Source of the DNA: Actinomycetes bacterium
Lineage (GTDB): Bacteria; Actinomycetota; Acidimicrobiia; Acidimicrobiales; RAAP-2
Assembly (NCBI GenBank): GCA_021786095.1
Contig: JAJYNX010000109.1
Span: 1 to 45,940, forward strand
DNA length: 45,940 nucleotides
Direction: 5' to 3'
Position numbers and translations under genes: made by a program. The notes below the pieces were generated by a model. The model searched no databases. It was given only the letters and a program-made list of their open reading frames with translations, and was not told where the DNA came from. Each line of letters starts with the position of its first letter. Positions within the stretch are counted from its first letter, which is position 1. Positions 1 to 8,100 of this stretch are shown here, piece by piece.

Positions 1-1
1 G

Positions 2-364
2 GCGCGCGGGGAGCTCGGTCGGCTGTGGCCGAGTGATCGTCCCCGCCTGGCCACCTGCCAGTCCTGGCTGCTGGACGAGCGCCTCGCCGACTCGGTGGGC
101 TCCACGAGCCGGCTGGTGGCCTTCGCCCGGCGTTTCACCCTGGTGCCGGGATGGGTCGACGGCGACGAGGACGTGGCCACCTTCGTGAGGGGGCGTCGCG
201 ACGCGGCCGAGCCGGTCCCCGCGACGCGCCTGGCGCGGGCCGTGGAGGCGCGCTGGCGCGCCGGAGAGCACTGGCGTGTGCGCACCGGCTGGCTGGCGTT
301 CGACGACGGGTCGTCGCCCGGCCGTGATGTGAGATTACGGGGCCAAAGACCGCCAGATTTGTGA
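2..364 (+). CDS. GNAT-like acyltransferase, C-terminal part (5' end outside window)
   Basis: Only the last 120 codons are present; the frame is open from base 2 to a TGA at 362-364. The segment matches what I remember of the GNAT-like C-terminal domain of acyltransferase domain-containing proteins: a Cys-x-Ser-Trp-Leu-Leu-Asp block near the start, an FARRFTLVPGW-like strand, and an RAGEHWRVRTGWL block close to the end. These correspond to the family's CHSWLLDP, F-x-RRF and GHWRVRTG blocks. The family probably transfers an acyl group, but the substrate is unknown. The gene ends 53 bases before the DeoR start, and one of two TGTGA-type repeats lies inside its 3' end. Family call is fairly sure; the function is not. 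Confidence 0.75.
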   Translation, partial: ARGELGRLWPSDRPRLATCQSWLLDERLADSVGSTSRLVAFARRFTLVPGWVDGDEDVATFVRGRRDAAEPVPATRLARAVEARWRAGEHWRVRTGWLAFDDGSSPGRDVRLRGQRPPDL

Positions 365-369
365 AATTA
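328..369 (+). promoter_or_regulatory. Pair of TGTGAgATTA / TGTGAaATTA direct repeats, candidate DeoR operator
   Basis: Two 10-base words differing at one position lie at 328-337 and 360-369, exactly 32 bases (about three helical turns) apart, upstream of the DeoR promoter. A third TGTGA appears inverted at 401-405, inside the promoter spacer. DeoR-family repressors often bind repeated sites next to their own promoter, so these are candidate autoregulatory operators. This is seen by eye only. Confidence 0.4.
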
Positions 370-382
370 TCTCAATCGCTAC

Positions 383-411
383 TTGAAGAGTGTTAAAAAA
401 TCACATATTGT
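383..411 (+). promoter_or_regulatory. Candidate sigma-70-type promoter giving a leaderless deoR-like mRNA
   Basis: TTGAAG at 383-388 (4 of 6 to the -35 consensus), a 17-base spacer, and TATTGT at 406-411 (4 of 6 to the -10 consensus). Transcription would begin about 6-7 bases later, at or next to the ATG at 418. No Shine-Dalgarno sequence precedes that ATG. The stretch is clearly AT-richer than its surroundings. Confidence 0.5.
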
Positions 412-417
412 GGCGTC

Positions 418-1206
418 ATGGACTCGAAGACGCGGCGCGCGACCATCGCCGAGCGGCTGCGCGTCGACGGGGAGGCCTCGATCGTCGACCTGGCGGAGCT
501 GTTCGGCACCTCGGCGATGACGATTCGTCGCGATCTGGAGGTTCTCGAGGGCGAGGGTCTGGCCCGGCGGGCCCGGGGCGGGGCGATCTCCGTGCAGAGC
601 CGCTCCTTCGAGCCGCCGATCCTCCAGCGGGCGGCCCACGAGGCCGAGGCCAAGCGCCGGATCGGGATCGCCGCGGCCGAGCTGGTGCACGAGAACGAGA
701 CCGTCGTGCTCGACGTGGGGACGACGGTCCACGAGATGGCCAAGGCCCTGCGCGAGGACCTGGTGCTCACCGCCATCACCAGCTCGCTGCTCATCGCCAC
801 CGAGCTCGCCACCAAGCCGCGCGTGCGCACCCTCGTGACCGGGGGAGTGGTGCGCCACGGCGAGATGAGCCTGGTGGGGCCCCGCGCGCGGGCCTCCTTC
901 GATGACCTCAACTGCGACGCCGTCTTCCTCGGGGTGGCGGGGCTGAGCGACGCTCGCGGCCTGACCGAGTACAACCTGGACGACGCCGACGTCAAGCGTG
1001 CCGCGATGGCCGCCGCGCGCCGCAAGATCGTGCTGGCCGACGCCAGCAAGCTCGGTCAGGTCGCGCTGGTGACCTTCGCTCCGGCCAGTGACGTCGACCT
1101 CCTGGTGACCGACGCGCCGGCCGACCACGACATCGTGCGCCGGCTGCGGGACCTGGACGTCGAGGTACTGCACGTGCAGCCCAGTGAGAAGGAGATGCCC
1201 TTATGA
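418..1206 (+). CDS. DeoR/GlpR family transcriptional regulator
   Basis: 262 residues, the usual length for DeoR regulators. An N-terminal winged helix-turn-helix spans about residues 6-57, with the typical SAMTIRRDLEVLE recognition-helix stretch. A DeoRC sugar-phosphate sensor domain follows (about 74-235), including DVGTTVHEMA and a VTGG loop. Family members usually repress a carbohydrate operon until a phosphorylated sugar binds. The next gene starts in the ATGA overlap at 1203-1206, so this regulator is probably co-transcribed with the BtpA, kinase and dehydrogenase genes and controls them and itself. The ATG at 418 has no ribosome-binding site, but a promoter ends just upstream of it, which fits a leaderless message. 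Family assignment is very sure; the effector is unknown. Confidence 0.93.
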   Translation: MDSKTRRATIAERLRVDGEASIVDLAELFGTSAMTIRRDLEVLEGEGLARRARGGAISVQSRSFEPPILQRAAHEAEAKRRIGIAAAELVHENETVVLDVGTTVHEMAKALREDLVLTAITSSLLIATELATKPRVRTLVTGGVVRHGEMSLVGPRARASFDDLNCDAVFLGVAGLSDARGLTEYNLDDADVKRAAMAAARRKIVLADASKLGQVALVTFAPASDVDLLVTDAPADHDIVRRLRDLDVEVLHVQPSEKEMPL

Positions 1207-2006
1207 CCCGCTTTCGCGACCTCTTCCCCGCGGTGGCCAAGCCGCTCATCGCCATGGCGCACGTGCCGCCCCTACCGGGCACGCCGCTGTACGACGAGCG
1301 GCGCGGGGTCCAGGGGCTGCTCGACGACGTCAAGCGCGACACCGCCCTGCTGCTCGAGGGTGGATTCGACGCCGTCCTCTTCTGCAACGAGGGCGACCGG
1401 CCCTACCAGCTGCACGCCGGGCTGGAGGCGTCGGCCGTCATGACGCGCGTGGTGACCGAGTGCCGGCCCGACGACCGACCCTTCGGCGTCGACTTCCTCT
1501 GGGACGCCCAGTGCGCGCTCGCGATCGCGGTGGCCACCGGGGCGCACTTCATGCGTGAGGTGGTGACGGGCTCGTGGGAGTCCGACATGGGCGCCTGGAC
1601 GCCGGACGCCGCGACGCTGCTGCGCAATCGACGCCACTTCGGTCGAGACGACCTGGCGATCTTCGCCAACGTCACCCCGGAGTTCGCCTCCCCGACGGGG
1701 TCGCGCACGCCCGCGCAGATGGCCCGCTCCACCGTGGTCTCCAGCCTGGCCGACGTCATCCTGGTCTCCGGCCCGATGGCCGGTGCGGAGCCCGACGTCG
1801 AGGTGGTGGCCGAGGTGCGCGAGGCGCTGGACCCGGCCGTGCCGGTGCTGCTCAACACCGGCGCCAAGGCCGCGACCATCGCGCAGTACCTGAAGTACGC
1901 CGACGGGTGCGTGGTCGGCAGTGACCTGAAGCGCGACGGCTACACCTGGAACGAGGTGGACGCGCAGCGCGTGGCGCGCTTCGTCGACGCCGCCCGCAGT
2001 GCCTGA
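1203..2006 (+). CDS. BtpA/SgcQ family TIM-barrel protein
   Basis: 267 residues with the BtpA/SgcQ pattern along its whole length: MAHVPPLPGTP near the N-terminus, FCNEGDRPY, FGVDFLWD, an FMREVVTGSW-like segment, and a C-terminal phosphate-binding-type stretch containing TGAK and GCVVGSDLK. The family is a (beta/alpha)8 fold. It includes BtpA, linked to photosystem I stability in cyanobacteria, and E. coli SgcQ from a cryptic sugar operon; no firm catalytic role is known to me. It overlaps the regulator by 4 bases and the FGGY kinase by 8, so it belongs to a sugar catabolic operon. Without a classical aldolase in the cluster, it might act on the phosphorylated sugar. That is inference. Confidence 0.88.
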   Translation: MTRFRDLFPAVAKPLIAMAHVPPLPGTPLYDERRGVQGLLDDVKRDTALLLEGGFDAVLFCNEGDRPYQLHAGLEASAVMTRVVTECRPDDRPFGVDFLWDAQCALAIAVATGAHFMREVVTGSWESDMGAWTPDAATLLRNRRHFGRDDLAIFANVTPEFASPTGSRTPAQMARSTVVSSLADVILVSGPMAGAEPDVEVVAEVREALDPAVPVLLNTGAKAATIAQYLKYADGCVVGSDLKRDGYTWNEVDAQRVARFVDAARSA

Positions 2007-3489
2007 GACCCTCCTGCTCGGCGTCGACGTCGGCTCGTCGGGGGTGAAGGCCGTCCTGGTGGACCCGCGGCGCGGCGTCGTGGCGAGCGCGTCGCGCGAG
2101 GTGGCTCTCTACAGCGACCACCCGGGGTGGGCCGAGGCCGACACCAACGAGTGGTGGCGTGCGCTCGGCGAGTTGGTGCCCGAGTTGCTGGCCAGCGCGG
2201 CGGCGACGTCGCGCGACGTGGTCGCGGTGGCGGCGAGTGGCATGGTGCCAGCGGTGGTGGTGAGCGACGCGCGAGGCCGGCCGCTGCGCCGGGCGATCCT
2301 GCAGAACGACGCGCGCGCCACCGAGGAGATCGACGAGATGGGCGAGCGCCTCGTCGGGGTGAACCTGCTCGCGCGCACCGGCTCGGTCCTCTCCCAACAG
2401 TCCGTGGCACCCACCGTGGCCTGGCTGGCTCGCCACGAGCCCGCGGTGTGGGCGGCCACGACGACCCTGCAGGGCTCCTACGACTGGCTGGCGACGGCGC
2501 TCGGGGCGCCGGCGCACGTGGAGCAGAACTGGGCCCTGGAGAGCGGGCTCTACGACCTCGACGGCGCGGTGCTCGGTGAGGTGCTGGACGCGGCGGGGGT
2601 GGACTGGCCGGCGCTGGCGCCGGTCGTGGCCCCGGGCACGCGTGTGGGCGAGGTCAGCGCGGCCGGCGCGGCGCACACCGGGCTCGCCGCGGGGACGCCG
2701 ATCGTGGTCGGGGGCGCCGACCACGTGCTGTCCGCCTACGGCGCGGGCCTGGTGGTGGCGGGCGACTGTCTGGTGAAGCTGGGCGGGGCCGGCGACATCC
2801 TGTGCGTGAGTGACCACGTCGTGCTCGACGCCCGGCTCTACCTGGACCGCCACCCGATGGCCGGCCTCTGGCTGCCCAACGGGTGCATGGCCACCAGCGG
2901 GTCGCTGCTGCGCTGGGAGCAGGCGCTGCTCGGCGGGGTGGACCTCGCGACCCTCGACGCCGAGGCGGCCGAGGCCGCTCCCGGTGCCCTGCTGGCTCTG
3001 CCGTACTTCCTGGGCGAGAAGACGCCGCTGCACGACCCCGACCTACGCGGGGCGCTGGTGGGGCTGCACCTGGGCACCACGCGCGGCGACCTGCATCGCG
3101 CGTTCCTCGAGGCCATCGCCTACGGGTTCCGCGCGCACGTGGACGCCTTCGCCGACGACGGGCTCGTGGTGGGACGCACCCGGGTGACCAATGGCGGCTC
3201 GCGGTCGCGACTGTGGCGTCAGATCCTCGCCGACGTGCTCGAGCGCGACCTCGTGTCGATCGTCGACCATCCGGGCGCCTCCTTCGCCGCCGCGGTGCTG
3301 GCGGGCCTGGGCACCGGCGTGATCGACGACTGGTCCTACGTCGTGGACGCCCTGCCGGTGGCGGAGGTGATCGCCCCGCGCCCGGCGCTCGTGGGAACCT
3401 ACCGCGAGCGCTACGCGCAGTACCTGGAGCTGGGATCTCTCACGACCGACATCTCTCACCGACTGGCAAGGAGCAACCGTGACGACTGA
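1999..3489 (+). CDS. FGGY-family carbohydrate kinase (xylulokinase-like)
   Basis: 496 residues, typical for FGGY kinases. The N-terminal ATPase lobe opens with LLGVDVGSSGVKAVLVD, the first phosphate-binding loop. The catalytic base is probably Asp241 in the GGADH motif. The second lobe carries GGAGDI, an NGCMATSG segment, a FLGEKTPLHDPDLRG-like stretch and a TNGGSRSRLWRQ-type adenosine loop. The enzyme should phosphorylate a pentose, tetrose or related polyol/ketose with ATP in the cytoplasm. The GTG start at 1999 overlaps the upstream gene by 8 bases, and its end overlaps the SDR by 11. The exact sugar cannot be read from the sequence. Xylulokinase is the closest general resemblance, but the neighbours are not those of a xylose operon. 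Confidence 0.9.
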   Translation: MPETLLLGVDVGSSGVKAVLVDPRRGVVASASREVALYSDHPGWAEADTNEWWRALGELVPELLASAAATSRDVVAVAASGMVPAVVVSDARGRPLRRAILQNDARATEEIDEMGERLVGVNLLARTGSVLSQQSVAPTVAWLARHEPAVWAATTTLQGSYDWLATALGAPAHVEQNWALESGLYDLDGAVLGEVLDAAGVDWPALAPVVAPGTRVGEVSAAGAAHTGLAAGTPIVVGGADHVLSAYGAGLVVAGDCLVKLGGAGDILCVSDHVVLDARLYLDRHPMAGLWLPNGCMATSGSLLRWEQALLGGVDLATLDAEAAEAAPGALLALPYFLGEKTPLHDPDLRGALVGLHLGTTRGDLHRAFLEAIAYGFRAHVDAFADDGLVVGRTRVTNGGSRSRLWRQILADVLERDLVSIVDHPGASFAAAVLAGLGTGVIDDWSYVVDALPVAEVIAPRPALVGTYRERYAQYLELGSLTTDISHRLARSNRDD

Positions 3490-4282
3490 CTCGTCCCCCA
3501 CCCCCCCGTCCCCGGCGGACGCTCGACCGGTCGCGGTGGTCACCGGCGCGGGTTCGGGCATTGGCGCCGCGATCGCCCGCGAGCTCGGCCGGCGCGGCCA
3601 TCGCGTGGTGGTGAGCGATCTGGACGCCGAGCGCGCCGCGCTGGTGGCGGGCGAGATCGAGGACGCGACGTGGCGTGTCCTCGACGTCACGGATCCGGAC
3701 GCCTGCGACGCCGCCGCGGGGGGAGTGGCCGCGCAGTACGGACGGCTCGACGTCTGGGTCTCCAACGCCGGCGTGTCGAGGATGGCCCGCTTCGTGGACG
3801 TGACGCGCGAGGACCTGGCGCGGACCTTCGCGGTCAACACCTACGGCGTCTTCTACGCCGGCCAGGCGGCCGCGCGCGCCATGATCGCGCTGGGCCGTCC
3901 CGGGCGGATCATCAATACCGCGTCGATGGCGGGCAAGCAGGGCCGGGTGCCCTTCCTGGCCGACTACGTGGCGAGCAAGTTCGCCGTCGTCGGGCTGACT
4001 CAAGCGATGGCCTTCGAGCTGGCGGCCCACTCGATCACCGTGAACGCGGTCTGCCCCGGCTTCGTGGCGACGCCGATGCAGGAGCGCGAGCTGGCCTGGG
4101 AGGCGTCACTACGCGGTGTGACGCCCGAGGAGGTGCGCGCGGCGTGGATCAACGACACGCCCCTGGGACGCCTCGAGACCCCCGAGGACGTGGCGAGCGT
4201 GGTGGCGTTCCTCGCCTCGAACGACGCCGCGTTCCTCACCGGCGAGTCCATCGCGGTCAACGGTGGTGCCTACATGGACTGA
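3479..4282 (+). CDS. SDR family oxidoreductase in the DeoR/FGGY operon
   Basis: 267 residues; classical short-chain dehydrogenase. TGAGSGIG (residues 22-29) binds the NAD(P) phosphates, an SNAG motif follows, the active-site Ser lies in the INTAS segment, and Tyr163/Lys167 form YVASK. The C-terminal LTGESIAVNGG stretch is typical. A short Pro/Ser-rich extension precedes the Rossmann fold. The GTG start at 3479 overlaps the kinase end by 11 bases and has an AAGGAG-type ribosome site at about 3467-3472. It probably oxidises a sugar alcohol or ketose, before or after phosphorylation. It converges with the SEC-C gene, with 6 bases between stop codons. Confidence 0.9.
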   Translation: MTTDSSPTPPSPADARPVAVVTGAGSGIGAAIARELGRRGHRVVVSDLDAERAALVAGEIEDATWRVLDVTDPDACDAAAGGVAAQYGRLDVWVSNAGVSRMARFVDVTREDLARTFAVNTYGVFYAGQAAARAMIALGRPGRIINTASMAGKQGRVPFLADYVASKFAVVGLTQAMAFELAAHSITVNAVCPGFVATPMQERELAWEASLRGVTPEEVRAAWINDTPLGRLETPEDVASVVAFLASNDAAFLTGESIAVNGGAYMD

Positions 4283-4288
4283 CGGAGG

Positions 4289-6766
4289 TCAGTCGAGCCC
4301 CAGTGCGCGGCGCAGCCGCGCGACGTCGAAGGTCGCGGCTCCCGCGGGTGCGGGCCCGTACCGTTCGAACTCGTTCAGCAGGGCCACCAGGTCCTCGCGG
4401 TGCGTGGGGTCGGCGGCGGCCTCTCGAGGGGTCAGCCCGTGCAGGGCGGGGATCGACTCGTCGAGCCAAGCGGCCTCGCGTTCGGCGACGAAGGCGGCGA
4501 GGTGCGCGGCGAGCGCGGGGTCGAGGACCTCGTCGCGCGGCGGCGCGACGGAATCCGGCTCGTAGGGGGCGTCGCGCGACAGGAACACGAGGTCGCCGAC
4601 CTCGCCCTCGAGCCGGTCGAGCGTGCGCGCGAAGCGTGCGGTGGAGTTGGACAGGACGATCAGCTCGTCCCCCTCGCGCAGGAGGAAGGACCGCACGACG
4701 GTCTCGCCATCGATCTCGACCACCTCACTCCACCGATCGTCGGCGGCGGGGCCGAAGACCGCGTCCAGGCGCGCGGCCAGCGCGGGCCAGGTCGTGGTGG
4801 GTCGGGCCACTGCCCGGCAGAGAACGGTCGCCTCGCCCTCGCGGTTGACGATCGACGGCGGTGCGAAGAGTCCACCGAGCCAGGCGGCGAGCTCGAAGGG
4901 GTCGCCCCCATCGTCGTCGAGTATCGCCAGCAGTGCGGGTCGCTGCGACAGCGGAACGGGGATCAGGGCGCCGAGGAGTTGGGGCGTCGCCCCCACCTCG
5001 ACGACGCGCGTGTAGAGGTAGTCCCCCACCTGGGGTCCTCGCGAGCCGGACTGCTCGAGCAGGTGGACGGCGCGTGCGTCGCGCGTGTCGAGCAGGTCGA
5101 GCGAGACGCCCGGGACGACCGCCGTGACCTGGAAGAGCCCGGGGCGCGACGTCTCCCAGGTGCGAACGAGAGATGCCTCGTCCTCGGGCAGGAGACCAGC
5201 GCGCGCGTCGAGGAAGTGCTCCAGGGAGTCCTCGTCCATCGCCGCCAGATCGCCGACCAGGGGGAGGAGCTGGGTGACGCGCTCGTCGTCGACGTCGCCG
5301 CACGCCTCGAGGGCCACGTCGAGCAGGTCGCGCAGGAGGGGGCGCTGGCCGGGACGCTGGGCGAAGGTGACGATCTTGTGGTAGAGCCACCCCGTGCGCT
5401 CCTCCAGGGGGGCGGGGCGCCCCTGGCAGCACGCCTTGTACTTGGCGCCCGATCCGCAGGGGCACGGGTCGTTGCGGCCCACACCGGTCACGGCCGGCCG
5501 GGCGTACTCGCGCTGGCGTGCGAGCTCGTCGGACACGTCGGGGCCGGTCACGCGGGACAGCAGCTGGACCGCGCGCGCCGCGTCGCCGCGATCGCTGGCG
5601 CACCAGGCCAGTTCGACCAGCGCCGGCTCGTACGTCGGGTCGGCGCGCAGTGCCGCGCGCAGCGCCGCCTCGCCGGCGAGACCCTCGTCGTCCGCCTCGA
5701 GGTTGCGCGCGAGCAGGTAGTGCCCGGGGGCCGCGAGGGGGCCGGTCAGCCGAGCGAGGGGGCGCGCGAACGCCGCGAGGTCTTCCGAGGCGACGGTCTC
5801 ATCGACCAGGACGAAGGCGACTAGGGCTGGGGCCACCGCGCCGTGGGCCAGGTCGCGCGCCACGTCGCGCCACGGGAGCAGGGTCGTCGCCGGGGTCGAC
5901 GTCGGGGTCGGGGTCACGGCGATCTCGAGGTGGCGATACCACGCCTCGAGCACGCGATCGAACGCCTCGTGGCAGCACGAGTCGAAGCCGAAGCGCTCTC
6001 CCAGTTCGGCCACGCGGTACTCGTGGAGGGCGACGAGCGGCGACTGGGCGTCCTCGCCGACGCGGCCGACCCACGAGCCGTCCGCCTCCAGGTTGGCGTG
6101 GGCCAAGAGCTCGCGGATCGGGGGGACCGGACGACGAAAGAGTGACGGGTCGTGGGCGAGCGCGTTCAGGACCAGCTCGGTGACCTCCTGGGCGACGCCC
6201 GTCTCGTACTCCTCGTCGAACGCGCGCGCCAGCGCGACGCTCTCACGGTCCCCCGGGTCGAGGTCTCCCACCGCGACGTCGACCACGGTCGCGGTGGCGC
6301 CCCGGCGGGTGAGTCCCACGATCGGCGAGGGGTGGGCGGCGAGCCAGCCCGGGGGCCCGGTCAGCAGACCGCCCGCCACGCCGTCGGGGGAGCCGTCGTA
6401 GCGGACCGTCAGACGTCCCCCGCTGGTCAGGCTCAGGTCGTCGCGGGCGGCGACGTCGAGCACCTCGAGGTCGGGTGCGAGCTCGAGCTCGTCGTCGAGG
6501 CGCTCGCGTTCGCTGACGCGGTGCGTGAAGACGACGCCGTCGAGCAGTGTGGCGGTGGCCGCCACCACGTTGTCGGGCGTGGTCCACAGGTCGTCGCTCT
6601 CGAGGAGGATCTCGTCCAGGGCGTCGGCCAGGGAGTCCTCGTCGAGGTCACGCCATTCGTCGAGCGAGCCGCGCACGAGGAGTCGCGCCATCAACTCGGC
6701 TAGGGGGAGGGGGCCCGCCGCTAGCTCGTCGAGGGCGTCACGGCGCGCCCGATCGCCGTTGGTCAC
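4289..6766 (-). CDS. SEC-C motif-containing protein of unknown function (825 aa)
   Basis: About 825 residues from a GTG at 6766. The frame stays open to 7171, but that extension would run over the divergent TetR gene and its protein looks like noise. The one recognisable motif is near residues 428-446: NDPCPCGSGAKYKACC, the zinc-binding SEC-C motif first seen at the end of SecA. Residues before it (about 330-425) look helical and TPR-like. The rest is acidic and dominated by Leu, Asp and Glu, with no signal peptide or membrane segment. SEC-C motifs occur in SecA and in many uncharacterised proteins, so a role cannot be assigned. It is transcribed away from the TetR gene at 6863, which may regulate it. 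Confidence 0.8.
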   Translation of the reverse strand: MTNGDRARRDALDELAAGPLPLAELMARLLVRGSLDEWRDLDEDSLADALDEILLESDDLWTTPDNVVAATATLLDGVVFTHRVSERERLDDELELAPDLEVLDVAARDDLSLTSGGRLTVRYDGSPDGVAGGLLTGPPGWLAAHPSPIVGLTRRGATATVVDVAVGDLDPGDRESVALARAFDEEYETGVAQEVTELVLNALAHDPSLFRRPVPPIRELLAHANLEADGSWVGRVGEDAQSPLVALHEYRVAELGERFGFDSCCHEAFDRVLEAWYRHLEIAVTPTPTSTPATTLLPWRDVARDLAHGAVAPALVAFVLVDETVASEDLAAFARPLARLTGPLAAPGHYLLARNLEADDEGLAGEAALRAALRADPTYEPALVELAWCASDRGDAARAVQLLSRVTGPDVSDELARQREYARPAVTGVGRNDPCPCGSGAKYKACCQGRPAPLEERTGWLYHKIVTFAQRPGQRPLLRDLLDVALEACGDVDDERVTQLLPLVGDLAAMDEDSLEHFLDARAGLLPEDEASLVRTWETSRPGLFQVTAVVPGVSLDLLDTRDARAVHLLEQSGSRGPQVGDYLYTRVVEVGATPQLLGALIPVPLSQRPALLAILDDDGGDPFELAAWLGGLFAPPSIVNREGEATVLCRAVARPTTTWPALAARLDAVFGPAADDRWSEVVEIDGETVVRSFLLREGDELIVLSNSTARFARTLDRLEGEVGDLVFLSRDAPYEPDSVAPPRDEVLDPALAAHLAAFVAEREAAWLDESIPALHGLTPREAAADPTHREDLVALLNEFERYGPAPAGAATFDVARLRRALGLD

Positions 6767-6862
6767 GTCGACGACTCTACGGGATCGGCGCGGGTCGCGC
6801 GCCGCGCCTCCGGCGTTCGCGCCGTCGCACGACGCGGCTGCGCTAGACCGGGGGGAGGTTGG

Positions 6863-7486
6863 ATGACGAAAGGTCGGGTCGTGCGTCAAGAGTCGGCGGT
6901 GCGCGAGCGCATCGTGAGTGTCACGATCGCGCTGATCGAGAGCGAGGGGGCGGAGCGCCTGCGCATCGCCGACCTCGCGCGGCGGGCCGGGGTTGGAATC
7001 CCGACCATCTACTACCACTTCGAGTCGCGCGCGCACCTGATCGCGGTCGCCCAGGTCGCGCGCTACGAGGCGATGATGGCGCCACTGCGCGAGCTGATGG
7101 ACACGATCGAGGCCGCGCTCGCCGCCCGTGACGAGGACAACTACTGGCGCTCGCTTCGCCGCTACTTCCAACTGGTGCTCGAGCCGGCGCAGGTCGACGG
7201 CAAGTACGCCATGGGCCGACTGTTCCTCGACGACACCGGGGGCCGCTCGACCGCGCGTGACGCCGCCGACTTCATCGCGCGCCAGTTCTCGCGCTGGGTG
7301 GCGACGGTCACCGGCGCCCAGGATCGCGGGTGGGTGAATCCGGCCCTCGACGCGACCACGCTCACGACGCTGTTCTGGTCGGCGGTCGTCGGACAGGCGA
7401 TGGCGGTGCGGACCACGGCGGTGGCGATGGACGCCGACGCGCTCATGGACCTGTTCGAGATGCTGGTACGCGTACGGACGGACTAG
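6863..7486 (+). CDS. TetR/AcrR family transcriptional regulator
   Basis: 207 residues. The N-terminal HTH (about residues 14-60) contains IADLARRAGVGIPTIYYHFE, the standard TetR fold with the YYHF turn. The C-terminal ligand domain has no recognisable subfamily mark. The ATG at 6863 has a strong GGGGGGAGG site at 6850-6858. It is divergent from the SEC-C gene (96 bases between starts) and convergent with a second TetR gene, the two stop codons sharing one CTAG. Target and ligand unknown. Confidence 0.9.
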   Translation: MTKGRVVRQESAVRERIVSVTIALIESEGAERLRIADLARRAGVGIPTIYYHFESRAHLIAVAQVARYEAMMAPLRELMDTIEAALAARDEDNYWRSLRRYFQLVLEPAQVDGKYAMGRLFLDDTGGRSTARDAADFIARQFSRWVATVTGAQDRGWVNPALDATTLTTLFWSAVVGQAMAVRTTAVAMDADALMDLFEMLVRVRTD

Positions 7487-8091
7487 TCCTGCTGAACCGC
7501 GCGCAGACCACCCCAGGCCAGGGTGGCGGTGCGCGCCGCGAGGCGCTGGGCCTCGTGGACCGACGGGGTCGGCCAGCCCTTACGGTGCTGTTGGACGAGC
7601 CACGCCACCGCCGCGCCCTCGGCGATGCCCACGACCCCGGCCGCGATCTGGCGGCGATGGTCGTCGCCGATGGCGACGTTGATGTAGGGCTCGAGGAACG
7701 ACACCAGCCCCAACTCGAGGTTGCGCAACTCGCCGACCGTCTCGCCCTCGTGGGAGTGGATGAACAGGATGCGAAAGGCGTCCGGCTCACGCACGACCAT
7801 CTCGAAGTAGACCCGGAAGGCGACCTCGATCTTCGCGCGCGGCGTGTCGGCGTGCGCCACCGCCTCGTCGAGCTGGCTCAGCAGCGCGGCGGCCGTCTGG
7901 GCCACGATCTGCCGGTACAGGGAGGTCTTGGACTCGAAGTACTGGTACAGGATCGGCTTGGTGAAGCCGGCGCGCCGGGCGATGTCGTCCATGGTCGTGG
8001 CCTGGAAGCCGCGCTCGGCGAACACCTCGCGCGCGACCCGCAGCACCAGGTCGCGCCGCTCGCGCTGATCGGGGCGCAGGTCGCTCACCAC
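7483..8091 (-). CDS. TetR/AcrR family transcriptional regulator
   Basis: 202 residues. The HTH lies at about residues 14-62 with TTMDDIARRAGFTKPILYQY, followed by a tetracyclin-repressor-like C-terminal domain. There are two adjacent GTG codons at 8091 and 8088; either could be the start. It sits 9 bases downstream of the GT4 glycosyltransferase stop on the same strand, so the two may be co-transcribed. It resembles TetR proteins next to lipid or efflux genes in actinobacteria, but no such gene is adjacent. Regulatory role is clear; target unknown. Confidence 0.9.
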   Translation of the reverse strand: MVSDLRPDQRERRDLVLRVAREVFAERGFQATTMDDIARRAGFTKPILYQYFESKTSLYRQIVAQTAAALLSQLDEAVAHADTPRAKIEVAFRVYFEMVVREPDAFRILFIHSHEGETVGELRNLELGLVSFLEPYINVAIGDDHRRQIAAGVVGIAEGAAVAWLVQQHRKGWPTPSVHEAQRLAARTATLAWGGLRAVQQD

Positions 8092-8100
8092 GCTCTCACG

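Noticed and set aside
379-1173. Long minus-strand frame opposite the DeoR gene
   Set aside because: Its protein is rich in His, Arg, Gly and Ala with no family pattern, and it lies opposite a clear DeoR protein. In high-GC DNA the complement of a coding frame is often open.
6767-7171. N-terminal extension of the SEC-C gene to 7171
   Set aside because: It would overlap the divergent TetR gene over 300 bases, including its HTH, and the extra residues look like antisense noise. The GTG at 6766 is more reasonable.
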